Source of the DNA: Flammeovirgaceae bacterium
Lineage (GTDB): Bacteria; Bacteroidota; Bacteroidia; Cytophagales; Cyclobacteriaceae
Assembly (NCBI GenBank): GCA_016709845.1
Contig: JADJMA010000008.1
Coordinates: 1 to 64,000 of the forward strand
DNA length: 64,000 bases
Direction: 5' to 3'
Within the stretch, counting starts at the first letter, position 1, and each line of letters begins with the position of its first letter. Position numbers and translations under genes: made by a program. The notes beneath the pieces were generated by a model. It made no database searches, was not told the DNA's origin, and worked only from the letters and a program-made list of their open reading frames with translations. Positions 39,010 to 48,517 of the stretch are shown here, piece by piece.

Positions 39010-40935
39010 ATGAGAATTTGGTTCCTTGTTCAATTTTTCAGTTTTCTAACTTGTATTGCTGCGGCACAGGGTAAGGAAGCAAACAAAATACAGCCGTTAT
39101 TTTCTGTTGGCCCCTCCACGGTGTCTGTTGATGATTTTCTTTATACGTACCGCAAAAATCACCAAAACGCATCGCAGGACAATTCCGAAAAGGAGATCAA
39201 TGATTATCTGGATCTTTACATCAATTTCAAATTGAAAGTAGCTGAAGCACATATACGTGGATTAGACACTACGGCCAAGTTCAATACAGAATTTAAAACG
39301 TACAGAGAAGAATTAAAAAAACCCTATCGAACAGAACCTGATGCGTTGGATAAACTTACGCGAGAAACCTATCAGCGTTTAACGGAAGAGATAAGGGCAG
39401 CTCATATTCTTATAAATGCAAGACCGGAAGCAACCCCAGCAGATACCTTGATCGCATATCGAAAACTAGTAGACATCAAAAACAGAATACAAGGGGTGAG
39501 GATTTTGAGAAACTTGCCCGCGAATTATCAGAAGATCCATCTGCTAAATATAATGGCGGAGATTTAGGATATTTTACCACGCTCCAAATGGTTTATCCGT
39601 TTGAAGATGCTGCCTATAGCACTCGGTTGGAGGCCTGTCACCCATAATACGCACACGCTTTGGCTATCACCTCATTAAGGTAATTGATCGCAGACCTGCG
39701 CGGGGCGAGGTAGAAGTGTCGCACATTCTCCTGCGCACCGGCACCCCTGATGATGCGAAGGTAAAGAGCACTGCCTTTACGGTGTACGACCAATTAAAAG
39801 GCGGCCGCAATTGGGAAGAAGTATGTAAAGAATATTCGCAAGACAGCAATACGAGTGAAAGCGGAGGACTATTAAAACCATTTGGTATTGGTGCACTTGC
39901 CTCAGTGCCTGAGTTTGAAGCGATGGCCTTTGCCCTGCAAAAGCCGGGTGATATTTCTGATCCCTTTCAATCTTCCATTGGATGGCATATTATACGGCTT
40001 GAAAAAAAGATTCCCTTGCCTCCTTATAGCGAAATGGAATCCTCCTTGAAACGAAGAGTAAGTCGCGATGAGCGATTACAACTATCAAAGCAATCTCTTA
40101 TAGCAAAACGTAAAAAACAATTTCTCTTTGTTGAAAATCAGGAAGTGAAGCAGGCTGTAATGAGTCTGGCCGATTCGAGTCTCATTCAAGCTTCGTGGAA
40201 ATATTTGGGATCACCCGATCAGTTGAAGCTGACTATTTTCTCTGTAGAGAATAAACCCGTTTTGGTATCGGAATGGGTAGAGTATGTAAAAACGAATCAG
40301 AAAAAGAGCAGTCTTAGTCCAGGAGCATACTTTAGCCAACTTTACGAGAATCTGGCAGAAGGAAAAATCCAGGTTGCCGAGGAAGAAGAATTGAAAAAGA
40401 AGTATCCCGAATACAATAATTTACTCACCGAATATCGGGAAGGTATTTTGCTTTTTGAGATTATGGAAACAGAGGTTTGGAACCGTGCCTCTTCGGATAC
40501 GCTGGGGCAACGGCAATATTATCAGGCAAACCGAAATAACTTTCAGGCGGGAGACCGGATAGAAGCACGGATTTTTTCTGCGCAGGAAAAATCTACCCGA
40601 GATGAATTCGCAAGTAAAATAAATAAAGGGGATAGCCTTACCCAGTCAGACCTAAAGAGATTTAAATCCATTCAGAATTTCAGAGTTTACAAAAAAAGGA
40701 AAGCAAGATCATTGACCAAATTCCCTGGACAACAGGGTTGCATGAGACAGAATCGGACGGACTGTTCTATCTTGTGGAAGTAAAGCGCCTGGTGGCGCCA
40801 GGAGTTGAAAGTTTTGATGAAGCCCGGGCACAGGTTGTTTCAGACTATCAGGATAACCTTGAAAAGAATTGGGTAAAAGAACTTCGCAAAAAATATCCGG
40901 TGAAAATCAATAATAAGGGCAAAAAATCGTTTTGA
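39010..40935 (+). CDS. SurA-like periplasmic peptidylprolyl isomerase with two parvulin domains, frameshifted
   Basis: About 642 residues. The signal peptide is RIWFLVQFFSFLTCIAAAQG. The N-terminal chaperone region (about 20-120) leads to parvulin domain 1 (IRAAHILINARPEATPADTL ... ELSEDPSAKYNGGDLGY) and domain 2 (VEVSHILLRTGTPDDAKVKS ... EYSQDSNTSESGGLLKPFG, then SSIGWHIIRLEKK). A long helical C-terminal region follows. Shifts near 39496, 39640 and 40700 break it; each frame picks up exactly where the domain pattern requires. The role would be folding and delivery of outer-membrane proteins. It is the first of three SurA-like genes in a row. Confidence 0.85.
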
Positions 40936-40951
40936 CTGAGTTAATCAAAAA

Positions 40952-41857
40952 GTGAGATTGAAAAAATTAAATCTTATATCAACAACAGTTAAAGTGGCTT
41001 CTATAGCGTTAGTGGTTATCGTTAGCAGTTGTGAATTTATTCGAATGAAGAATGAACAGGCTGAGACAAGCAATACCCGGAAGGCTGTAGCCAAGGTGCA
41101 CAATTCATTCTTGTATCAAGACGAGTTAATCGGAATTATTCCCGCAGGCACCCTACGCGAAGATAGTGTGGCTCGCGTAACCGCCTATGTGAACAGTTGG
41201 ATTCGGAAGCAGTTGGTTATAGACGAAGCCATGAAAACCATTGACATTAATGAAGCTGAGGTGGAACGCAAAATATTGGATTATCGCTATAGCCTGATTG
41301 GGTATGAGTATCAGAATTATTACATCAAAAAAAATCTGAACGATAGCGTTTCAGATCGGGAGATTCAGGAATACTATAGAGAAGGGCTCGATAATTTTAT
41401 TTTAAAGCAGAATATTATTCAGGGTACGTTTATAAAGGTGCCCAAAGAAGCGCCCCACACGAAACGGATTAAAGATTTGATGTTTTCAAAAAAGGATAAA
41501 GATATAGCGGAACTAAAATCCTATTGTATTAGTTTTTCGGCAGCCTATCATTTATCAGATTCTTCATGGATTGAATTTGATAAACTGGTTGTGAACTCGC
41601 CTTTGGCCGAGATTCCCAACAAAATTCAGTTTCTACGTAGCTATAATTTCTATGAAACTACCGATGACGAATTTTTGTATTTTCTTAAAATAGATGCTTA
41701 TAAGATTTCTGATAACGTATCGCCCCTTGAATTCGTTAAAGAGGACATCAAAAACATTATAATTAACAAAAGAAAAGTTGAACTTGCGCGAAAATTGGAA
41801 GACGATGTTTATGAGAATGCAGCTAAAAGTAAGGATTTTGAGGTTTTTGACCATTAG
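40952..41857 (+). CDS. SurA-like chaperone lipoprotein without recognisable PPIase domain
   Basis: 301 intact residues from a GTG start. The lipoprotein signal is VKVASIALVVIVSSC. The N-terminal helical part (AKVHNSFLYQDELIGIIPAG ... INEAEVERKILDYRYSLIGY) resembles the SurA/PrsA N-terminal chaperone module. It lacks the parvulin motifs (HIL, GGDLG, FGYH) seen in both neighbours, so it is probably a chaperone-only paralogue. It starts 16 bases after the first PPIase gene and its 3' end overlaps the next gene by about 50 bases, indicating one operon. Confidence 0.6.
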   Translation: MRLKKLNLISTTVKVASIALVVIVSSCEFIRMKNEQAETSNTRKAVAKVHNSFLYQDELIGIIPAGTLREDSVARVTAYVNSWIRKQLVIDEAMKTIDINEAEVERKILDYRYSLIGYEYQNYYIKKNLNDSVSDREIQEYYREGLDNFILKQNIIQGTFIKVPKEAPHTKRIKDLMFSKKDKDIAELKSYCISFSAAYHLSDSSWIEFDKLVVNSPLAEIPNKIQFLRSYNFYETTDDEFLYFLKIDAYKISDNVSPLEFVKEDIKNIIINKRKVELARKLEDDVYENAAKSKDFEVFDH

Positions 41858-43170
41858 TCTGCTTTGTGGTATTATGTTTTCTGCTCCTGTATTTGGTCAG
41901 GATACAGGCTTTGTTGTAGATAAAATTATTGCCAAAGTAGATAATTACATCGTACTGAAATCAGAACTTGAAGTTGGGTATCAGTCATATCTGGCCGAAG
42001 GAAACCCCGGATCGGAAGAGGCGCGTTGCGAATTATTCAATCGGCTTATCTTAAATAAGCTAATGGTTGCCAAGGCTGAGATAGACTCAGTAGTTGTTAC
42101 CGATGTAGAGGTGGATGGAAATACAGAGCAAAGAATGGCTATGATCTTACAAGGCTCAGGGAATTCACCGGAAGCGTTGGAAAGAGCTTATGGCAAATCG
42201 ATGGAGCAGATAAAACTGGAGTTGCGTGAACAAATTCGGGAACAGTTAATAGCGCGTGAAATGACCTCGCGAATTACGAAAGGCATAACGGTAACCCCGG
42301 CAGAAATCAAACGGTTCTTCAATAAAATTCCAGAAGACAGCTTGCCGTTTTATTCGTCTGATGTGGAGGTAGCTCAAATTGTGCGGATAGCTAAAGTAAG
42401 TGCAGCGCAAGAGGAAGAGGCTAAGAACAAACTACTCGATTTGCGGGCGCGCATTCTTAAAGGCGAAAGTTTTGCGGATCTGGCAATGAAGAATTCCGAA
42501 GATCCATCGGCACAATATAATGGTGGCGATTTAGGGTATGTGGGAAGAGGGGCTATGGTACCGCAATTTGAAGCTATGGCATTCCGGTTGAAAGCGGGTG
42601 AGGTATCCATGCCTTTTAAATCACAGTTTGGGTTTCATATTTTGCAATTATTGGATCGCAGAGGGAATGAATATCACTCCCAACATATTCTGATCTCAGC
42701 GGTGCCTTCCGCAAAAGATATTGCCGATGCGGGAAAAGATCTCGACAGTATGAGAACAAAAATTATTACTGAGAAGTTGAATTTCGAGCAGGTAGCAAAA
42801 GGATATTCGGACGATGATGCAACCAAAGGAATGGGTGGCTTTTTTTACTGATAACGATTGATCAACCAAAATTTCTATGCGCGATATTGATCCCGTTGTT
42901 TACCTGAATATTGATACCATGAAAGTTGGGAATATTTCAAAACCACTTCAGTACCGGACGGATGATGGTAAAGACGCAGTGCGAATTCTTTACTTCAAAA
43001 AGAAACTGGCACCTCATGCGGCTAATCTTAAAGACGATTGGAGCAGGATTCAATCAGCTGCCCTGGCCGAGAAAAAGGATATGGCACTTGATAAATGGTT
43101 TACCAAGGCGCGTCAGGATGTTTTCATTAACATTGATCCTACCTATAAGTCTTGTAAAATTCTTGAGTAA
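41805..43170 (+). CDS. surA: SurA-like peptidylprolyl isomerase, frameshifted
   Basis: About 455 residues. The signal peptide is RILRFLTISLLCGIMFSAPV, with probable cleavage after FGQ. The SurA N-terminal domain begins VDKIIAKVDNYIVLKSELEV. Parvulin 1 is DVEVAQIVRI ... NSEDPSAQYNGGDLGYVG ... QFGFHILQLLDRRG. Parvulin 2 is YHSQHILISAVPSAKDIADA, ending in KGMGGFF, where a shift near 42847 occurs; the C-terminal segment (MRDIDPVVYLNIDTMKVGNI) is in the next frame. ATG 41805, 41811 and 41817 are all possible starts. This is the best SurA match of the three and probably the main outer-membrane protein chaperone. Confidence 0.87.
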
Positions 43171-43236
43171 GTGCCGTTGGTGTAGTTCTACGCCTACCCC
43201 AAGTGGCAAAACTCTATCTTTCAGTAAACATTTAGT

Positions 43237-44203
43237 ATGGCGAATATTTTTTCTAATGATGTGGAAGCTGCAGATGCGCTGAAGCAAGCGTTTCAAAAAC
43301 TGAAAGCGAAATTGCCAAGGTGGTGGTAGGCCAGGACGATGTGGTTAAACTGGTGCTAACGGGTATTTTTTGCCAGGGTCATTCACTATTAGTGGGTGTG
43401 CCGGGTCTTGCTAAAACACTTTTGGTACAAACTATCTCTACCTCACTGGATTTACAATTTAAGCGAATTCAGTTTACACCGGATCTAATGCCTTCGGACA
43501 TTGTGGGTGCCGAGACAATGGATAAAGAACGGAACTTTCAATTTGTGAAGGGCCCTATCTTTGCCAACATCATTTTGGCCGATGAGATAAACCGAACTCC
43601 ACCTAAAACGCAAGCTGCCCTGTTGGAATCTATGCAGGAGTATGCTGTTACCATTGCCGGGCAACAATACAAATTGCCTCAGCCCTTTTTGTGTTGGCTA
43701 CGCAAAACCCGATAGAACAAGAAGGTACCTATCCGTTGCCGGAAGCTCAGCTCGACCGGTTTATGTTTAATATTTTTTTAGACTACCCCACATACCAACA
43801 AGAAGTAGATATTGTTAAGAACACAACGGCTGATGATGTATTGAAGGTAACGAAGGTATTAACGGCCGAGGAAATCATTTCCTTTCAACATCTGGTAAGG
43901 AGGGTCCCCATCGCGGATAACGTGGTAGAGTATGCAGTAAAACTAAGCCAGGCAACCAGACCAGGTGCTCAGGGCTCTGCAATTGCCAATGAATTCTTAG
44001 AGTGGGGTGCTGGCCCGCGCGCTTCTCAATACCTGGTATTGGGCGCTAAGTGCAATGCCTTGCTTAATGGTAAATATTCACCCGATATAGAAGATGTACA
44101 GGCTGTAGCACGCCCGGTGTTACGTCATCGTATAGTTCGCAATTTCAAAGCAGAGGCGGAAGGCATGACAGTTGATAATATCATCGATCGGTTAATCGCG
44201 TAA
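43237..44203 (+). CDS. MoxR-family AAA+ ATPase, frameshifted
   Basis: About 322 residues. From ATG 43237 the protein begins ANIFSNDVEAADALKQAFQK; a shift near 43300 leads into IAKVVVGQDDVVKLVLTG. The Walker A is GVPGLAKTLLVQT, the Walker B IILADEINRTPPKTQAALLE, and sensor 1 FFVLATQNPIEQEGTYPLPE, which is reached only after a base missing from the T run near 43690. The C-terminal lid follows (GPRASQYLVLGAKCNALLNG). MoxR ATPases usually act with VWA-domain proteins to activate or mature other proteins. No VWA gene follows here, since the next gene is convergent. Confidence 0.9.
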
Positions 44204-44213
44204 CGATAGGTTT

Positions 44214-44897
44214 TTACAGAGACGAATCCTCCAATCGAAAACCTACACCATGGTAGTTAATGATTTGTACCTGCGGGTCTTCCTTCAAATATTTTCTAAG
44301 TTTAGAAATAAAAACATCCATGGATCGGCCCAAAAAATAATCATCATTACCCCATATCGATTTTAGAATCTCTTCCCGCTTCAATACACGGCCCTTATTT
44401 ATACATAATAACTTTAGCACCTCACCTTCTTTTTGTGTGAGAGTTCTTTTCTGCTGATTATGATATAGTGTAAAGTTTTGACAATCGAAACGAAAGGATC
44501 CTAAATCAAAACTCTCTTCTTTTGTTGATGAATTACTTCTGCGAAGGAAAACCTCAATGCGTAAACAAAGCTCTTCCATACTAAAGGGCTTAATCAGATA
44601 GTCATCGCCTCCGCTTTGAAAACCAATAATTTTGTCTTCGAGCATCGACTTAGCCGTTATAAAGAGTATAGGAATTTGTTGGTTTCTTTCGCGAATCTGC
44701 TGCGCGAGCGTAAACCCATCTTTTTTTGGCATCATCACATCCAAAACACAAATGTCAAATAAGTTCTGATAAAAAGTATGCAGCCCTTCTTCTCCATTGG
44801 TGCGCAGGGTGACATCATACCCTTTCAAGCTCAGATTATCTTTAATAACAAATCCTAAATTAGGATCGTCTTCTACTAAAAGAATTTTAGCGCTCAT
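44214..44897 (-). CDS. OmpR-family response regulator
   Basis: About 227 residues from ATG 44897 (SAKILLVEDDPNLGFVIKD). The phosphoacceptor Asp is in FDICVLDVMMPKKDG, followed by ILFITAKS (Thr/Ser switch) and GGDDYLIKPFSMEEL (Lys). The winged-helix DNA-binding domain covers the last 95 residues (LTQKEGEVLKLLCINKGRVL ... DVFISKLRKYLKEDPQVQII). The ATG overlaps the stop of the kinase gene (ATGA), so the pair is translationally coupled. Phased half-sites upstream of the operon at 45871-45908 may be its own operator. Confidence 0.93.
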   Translation of the reverse strand: MSAKILLVEDDPNLGFVIKDNLSLKGYDVTLRTNGEEGLHTFYQNLFDICVLDVMMPKKDGFTLAQQIRERNQQIPILFITAKSMLEDKIIGFQSGGDDYLIKPFSMEELCLRIEVFLRRSNSSTKEESFDLGSFRFDCQNFTLYHNQQKRTLTQKEGEVLKLLCINKGRVLKREEILKSIWGNDDYFLGRSMDVFISKLRKYLKEDPQVQIINYHGVGFRLEDSSL

Positions 44898-45830
44898 TTT
44901 TTTTGCATGGGTAAAGCTATCGAAAAACAACTTCCTTGATCGGGGTTGCTGGTTAGCGTAATTTTTCCTTTATGGGCCTCAACAATAAGTTTAACATAAC
45001 TTAATCCCAAGCCGAAGCCTTTCACATCGTGCAGGTTGCCTGTGGGCACTCGATAAAACCGATGAAAGATTTTTTTCTGATCATCCAATTTTATGCCGAT
45101 GCCATTGTCTTTAATTTTTATAACAATGTTTCCATTCATCAACGTTGTGGAAATTTGAATGACCGGTTGTTGCCTGTTATACTTAATGGCATTGTCAAGT
45201 AAATTAAAAAACACATTTGTCAAATGAAGTTTATCAACCAGTAAGGTAGACGGACTAGCTTCTAATGCCAATTCAATAGTAGCTTTTGAGATCACCAAAT
45301 TATTTTGGCACACTTCCAGAATTAACTCATGAAGATCACAAACTTCTTTCTTGAGGCCGATTTCTTCACTATCAAGACGCGCCATTTGCAATACCCGCTC
45401 CACTTGTTGCTTCAATCGTTGATTTTCATTATCGATAATGGTCGCATAGTTCAACAGCCTTTCAGGGGTATGAATAATGGCCGGATCTTTTAAGGACAGA
45501 AGTAGAAATAGCAATGGTGGACAGTGGAGTTTTTAAACTCGTGCGTCATGTTGTTGATGAAGTCTTTTGAATTTCAGAAAGTCTTCGCTGCTTTAGAATA
45601 ACAAACAAAGTGTAAACAAAAATAGTAACGGGGTTATTGGCGGCTGCGGGTGTTTTGGTGATTTCCAGAATTTTTGTGGCCACGTTCGTGAGTGCGGTGG
45701 TAACATCCCGATTAAATTGATTCTCTTTCAAATCAAATGCTTTACGTACCCAATAAATTTGTGTGGCAGTAATCCCGGCAATGCTCAGGGCTGCAAGAAT
45801 AATTACAATTCGAAGTGTTAATCTACTCAC
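44894..45830 (-). CDS. Sensor histidine kinase, frameshifted, apparently missing most of its sensor domain
   Basis: TM1 (RIVIILAALSIAGITATQIY) is followed by about 45 residues (ALTNVATKILEITKTPAAAN), then directly by VYTLFVILKQRRLSEIQK, which is the end of TM2 in this well-known Bacteroidota kinase group. Roughly 110 residues of periplasmic sensor, plus most of TM2, seem to be missing near 45620. The HisKA box FINNMTHEFKTPLSTIAIS is reached through shifts near 45540-45565. The ATPase domain is intact: NVFFNLLDNAIKYNR, IKDNGIGIKLDDQKKIFHRF and GFGLGLSYVKLIVEAHKG. The break may be an assembly loss; otherwise the kinase would be blind. Confidence 0.88.
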
Positions 45831-45870
45831 CTTACAAAGGTAGATAGTATTTAAACCTGATTTTGATGGA

Positions 45871-45908
45871 TTAACAAGCCCTTAACATCTTTTACAAACC
45901 CCTTAACA
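45871..45908. promoter_or_regulatory. Phased TTAACA half-sites (candidate response-regulator operator)
   Basis: TTAACA occurs at 45871, 45882 and 45903, with the related TTTACA at 45891. Within this, CCCTTAACA is repeated at 45879 and 45900, exactly 21 bp apart (two helical turns). Such tandem, helically phased hexamers are the usual form of OmpR-family binding sites. The site lies about 40 bp upstream of the kinase start and also upstream of the divergent DUF1573 gene. Confidence 0.45.
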
Positions 45909-46029
45909 CATGGTCTGGTTTTTGAGCCCGATGTTTGTAAGGTTCACCCTGCCTGAAATAAAAAACAGGATTTTTTATTTTGGTAGGCGAGAAGAACAAA
46001 CTAAGTTTAACCCTTAAATCAACAAAAAA

Positions 46030-46455
46030 ATGAAAAAGTTACTTTTTAGCGCGATTTTAATGGTATTTGCAGTTGCAACATTTGCACAACAACCGGCAGC
46101 TACCCTAAACAAGAATGAAGTAAAGACTGATATGGCGGCTTTTGCCTGGGATAGTACAAGCCACGATTTCGGTAAAATTAAGCAAGGCACCCCGGTTACC
46201 CATGAATTTAAATTTACCAATACAGGCAAGGCTCCCTTGGTAATTACCAACGTTCAGGCTTCATGCGGTTGCACCACGCCCGATTGGTCTAAGGAACCAG
46301 TAATGCCAGGTGGACAAGGTTTTATCAAGGCCACTTTTAATGCTGCTTCACCCGGAGCATTTAACAAGACGGTTACGGTTACAGCCAACATTGAAACCGG
46401 ATTCGTTCAACTTACCATCCGCGGAGAAGTGCAGGTAGCTGAAACGGGAAAATAA
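46030..46455 (+). CDS. DUF1573 domain secreted protein
   Basis: 141 residues with a signal peptide (KKLLFSAILMVFAVATFAQQ). The DUF1573 immunoglobulin-like fold follows: AFAWDSTSHDFGKIKQGTPV, HEFKFTNTGKAPLVITNVQA, SCGCTTPDW (the conserved Cys pair) and GFIKATFNAASPGAFNKTVT. The family is abundant in Bacteroidota and its function is not established. It is monocistronic, ends at a clear terminator and starts divergently from the two-component operon, so shared control is possible. Confidence 0.9.
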   Translation: MKKLLFSAILMVFAVATFAQQPAATLNKNEVKTDMAAFAWDSTSHDFGKIKQGTPVTHEFKFTNTGKAPLVITNVQASCGCTTPDWSKEPVMPGGQGFIKATFNAASPGAFNKTVTVTANIETGFVQLTIRGEVQVAETGK

Positions 46456-46472
46456 TTTTTCGATAAGAAATT

Positions 46473-46504
46473 AAAAAAGGTCAGAGCAATCTGGCCTTTT
46501 TTGT
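46473..46504 (+). terminator. Terminator after the DUF1573 gene
   Basis: AAAAAAGGTCAGA and TCTGGCCTTTTTT form a stem (one G-T pair) around GCAA, with the A and T runs allowing it to work in both directions. It separates the DUF1573 gene from the convergent DUF2520 gene. Confidence 0.85.
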
Positions 46505-46514
46505 GTGTCGTGGA

Positions 46515-47322
46515 CTATCCCTGATAATGGGTATCAATAATGTGCTGACTTATCACTTTATAGATCTCGGCAATTGCAGCCTGGTCTTTTAGAAATTCTA
46601 AATGAGTGTCCAGGATATCAAGGTCCCCTCGTTTGGCTGGGCCGGTCTGGGCGTCCTCAGGCCCCAGGTAAAAACTTTTTTGACTCGTTTCGGTGATCAG
46701 GGGTTTTAACCAATCGTAGTCAAGACTATTTTCGCGCATAATCTCGCGAGAGATTGTTAACATGTGGTTGGTGAAGTTTGAAGCAAATACGGCAGCTACA
46801 TGCAGTGCTTTACGCTCTGTCGAAGCAATCTTTTTTACTTCGTTACTAATGCCTTTTGCAAGTTGCATGAGTATTTTCTCCGCTTCGTGCGTATGCGTTT
46901 CTATAAATAGCGGTACGTTCTTAAAATCTATTTTTGATTTTTTGTAAATGTTTGCAAGGGATAGAGTACCGCTAAATTTGGCGTTGCCGCAAATTGCAAT
47001 TCTGTAATTGGGTTGGCTTCCGGAAGTGTGGACCAGAATAGAATCTTCAGGAATAATAATTTCCTGGGCAATGGTGCGTATGGCATCATCGCTAACGGCA
47101 AGAATAAAAACTGAAGAAGGACTTGTTGAAAAAATCAAGCGAAGCTTTTACTTCGGCTTGATAGAGTCGTTCGGTAAGCATGGCCGCATTTTGTGGATTG
47201 CGACTGTAAACTTCCTTTACAACAAAGCCCGCGTTGTCTAAGGCCGGTGCTAAGTGCCAGGCAACATTGCCCGAGCCAATAAAGGAAACAAAAGGAGGTG
47301 GCATGCGATTAAAATTAGCCAA
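46515..47322 (-). CDS. Rossmann-like/DUF2520 protein (ProC-like dehydrogenase fold), frameshifted
   Basis: About 269 residues. The N-terminal NAD(P)-binding fold starts PFVSFIGSGNVAWHLAPALD; the frame shifts near 47115 (ASLDF to SPSSVFILAVSDDAI). The C-terminal helical DUF2520 domain contains IASTERKALHVAAVFASNFT. Between HTSGSQP and KSKIDF the open frame reads an odd stretch, whereas another frame gives PITELQFAATPNLAVLYPLQ and TFTK, the expected family sequence, so two compensating indels lie at about 46950 and 47015. It is probably an oxidoreductase related to pyrroline-5-carboxylate reductase; the substrate is unknown. Confidence 0.82.
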
Positions 47323-47362
47323 TTATGTGATATAACCAGCCAACGCGTAATCAGAAATTTTT

Positions 47363-48502
47363 CTACGCCTTAACTGCAACTTTATAAATCTCAGCTAATT
47401 TATTTGCAACCAGGTCAATCTCTTCAGGCGTATTGAACTTACTGAATGAGAATCTAACAGCCCCTCTTTTCGATTCAGGATAGAGTGTACCCAATACATG
47501 CGAACCTGTAGAGGCACCACTCGAGCAAGCACTTCCCCCCGATGCCGAGATGCCCTGTAAATCTAAGTTAAACAAAACCATCTCATTTTCTTCTGATTCG
47601 GGTAAGCTAACATTAAGAACGGTATATAAACTACGATCCAGATTTTCGGAATCGCCATGAAATGAAATTCCCGGGAGAACTTCTTTCAACCGGCTTATCA
47701 TTAGTGATTTTAGATTTCGGATATAGGCTTCATGCGCCTCCATTTCGCGATAGCAAATTTCTAGTGCTTTGGCCATGCCAATGATACCGTACACATTTTC
47801 GGTGCCTCCACGCATATTTCTTTCTTGTGAGCCACCATGCATGAACTGCCGAATCTTCTTGTCCTTATTAAGATACATGAAGCCCACTCCCTTTGGGCCA
47901 TGAAACTTGTGCGCAGCTGCTGTTAATCCATGTGCCTTAATTTTTTAAGATCGTGCCGGTAATGTCCTATCGTTTGCACGGTATCGGAATGAAAATATGC
48001 CTGATATTTTCACATAAACGTCCGACCAACTCAATATCCAGCAGGTTTCCGATTTCATTGTTGGCATGCATCAACGACACCAGCGAGCCAGGAAATTTGT
48101 TTAAAAGTTCTTCTAAGTGGAGTACATCAACATGGCCCTTATTATCCAGGTTTACATAATGTAATTCAATTCCTTGGGCGTGTAAATTTTTCGAGTGTGC
48201 GTTACCGCATGGTGTTCAACAGGTGTTGAGATGGTATGCTTAATTGAATATGTTTCAATGGCACTTCGAATAATAGTATTATCGGCCTCGGTTCCCCCAG
48301 AAGTAAAAATGATTTCACCAGGTGTGCAATTCAACAACTCAGCGATTCGCTTGCGCGAGGATTCAATGGCTGCCCGTACTTTGCGACCATGAGCATGAGT
48401 CGAAGAAGGATTTCCAAAATCTTCCAAAAGAAACGGCTTCATAGCTTCAAACACTTCGGGGTCGAGGGGTGTTGTCGCTGCATTGTCGAGGTAGATTTTC
48501 AT
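47363..48502 (-). CDS. iscS: Cysteine desulfurase (IscS/NifS type), frameshifted
   Basis: PLP enzyme releasing sulfur from cysteine for Fe-S clusters and thio-modified tRNA. About 380 residues. YLDNAATTPLDPEVFEAMKP opens it, with NPSSTHAHGRKVRAAIE and FTSGGTEADNTIIRSAI after it. The PLP-His stretch is HAVT. The PLP Lys lies in HKFHGPKGVGFMYL, and the active Cys loop is SGGSACSSGASTGSHVL. Shifts near 48160 and near 47945 split it. The SACSSG motif with a short loop suggests group I. The breaks fall in ordinary coding sequence and look like read errors. Confidence 0.92.
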
Positions 48503-48509
48503 ACTAATG

Positions 48510-48517
48510 CAAAATTA
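48510..48517 (-). promoter_or_regulatory. -7 promoter element of iscS
   Basis: On the minus strand TAATTTTG matches TAnnTTTG, eight bases before the iscS ATG and overlapping the stop codon of glmM. This suggests that iscS has its own start of transcription, with a very short leader. Confidence 0.4.

Noticed and set aside
41805..43170. Second SurA-like gene taken as part of one fused protein with the preceding lipoprotein gene
   Set aside because: It has its own signal peptide and start codons, and the upstream gene ends in another frame with a normal stop.
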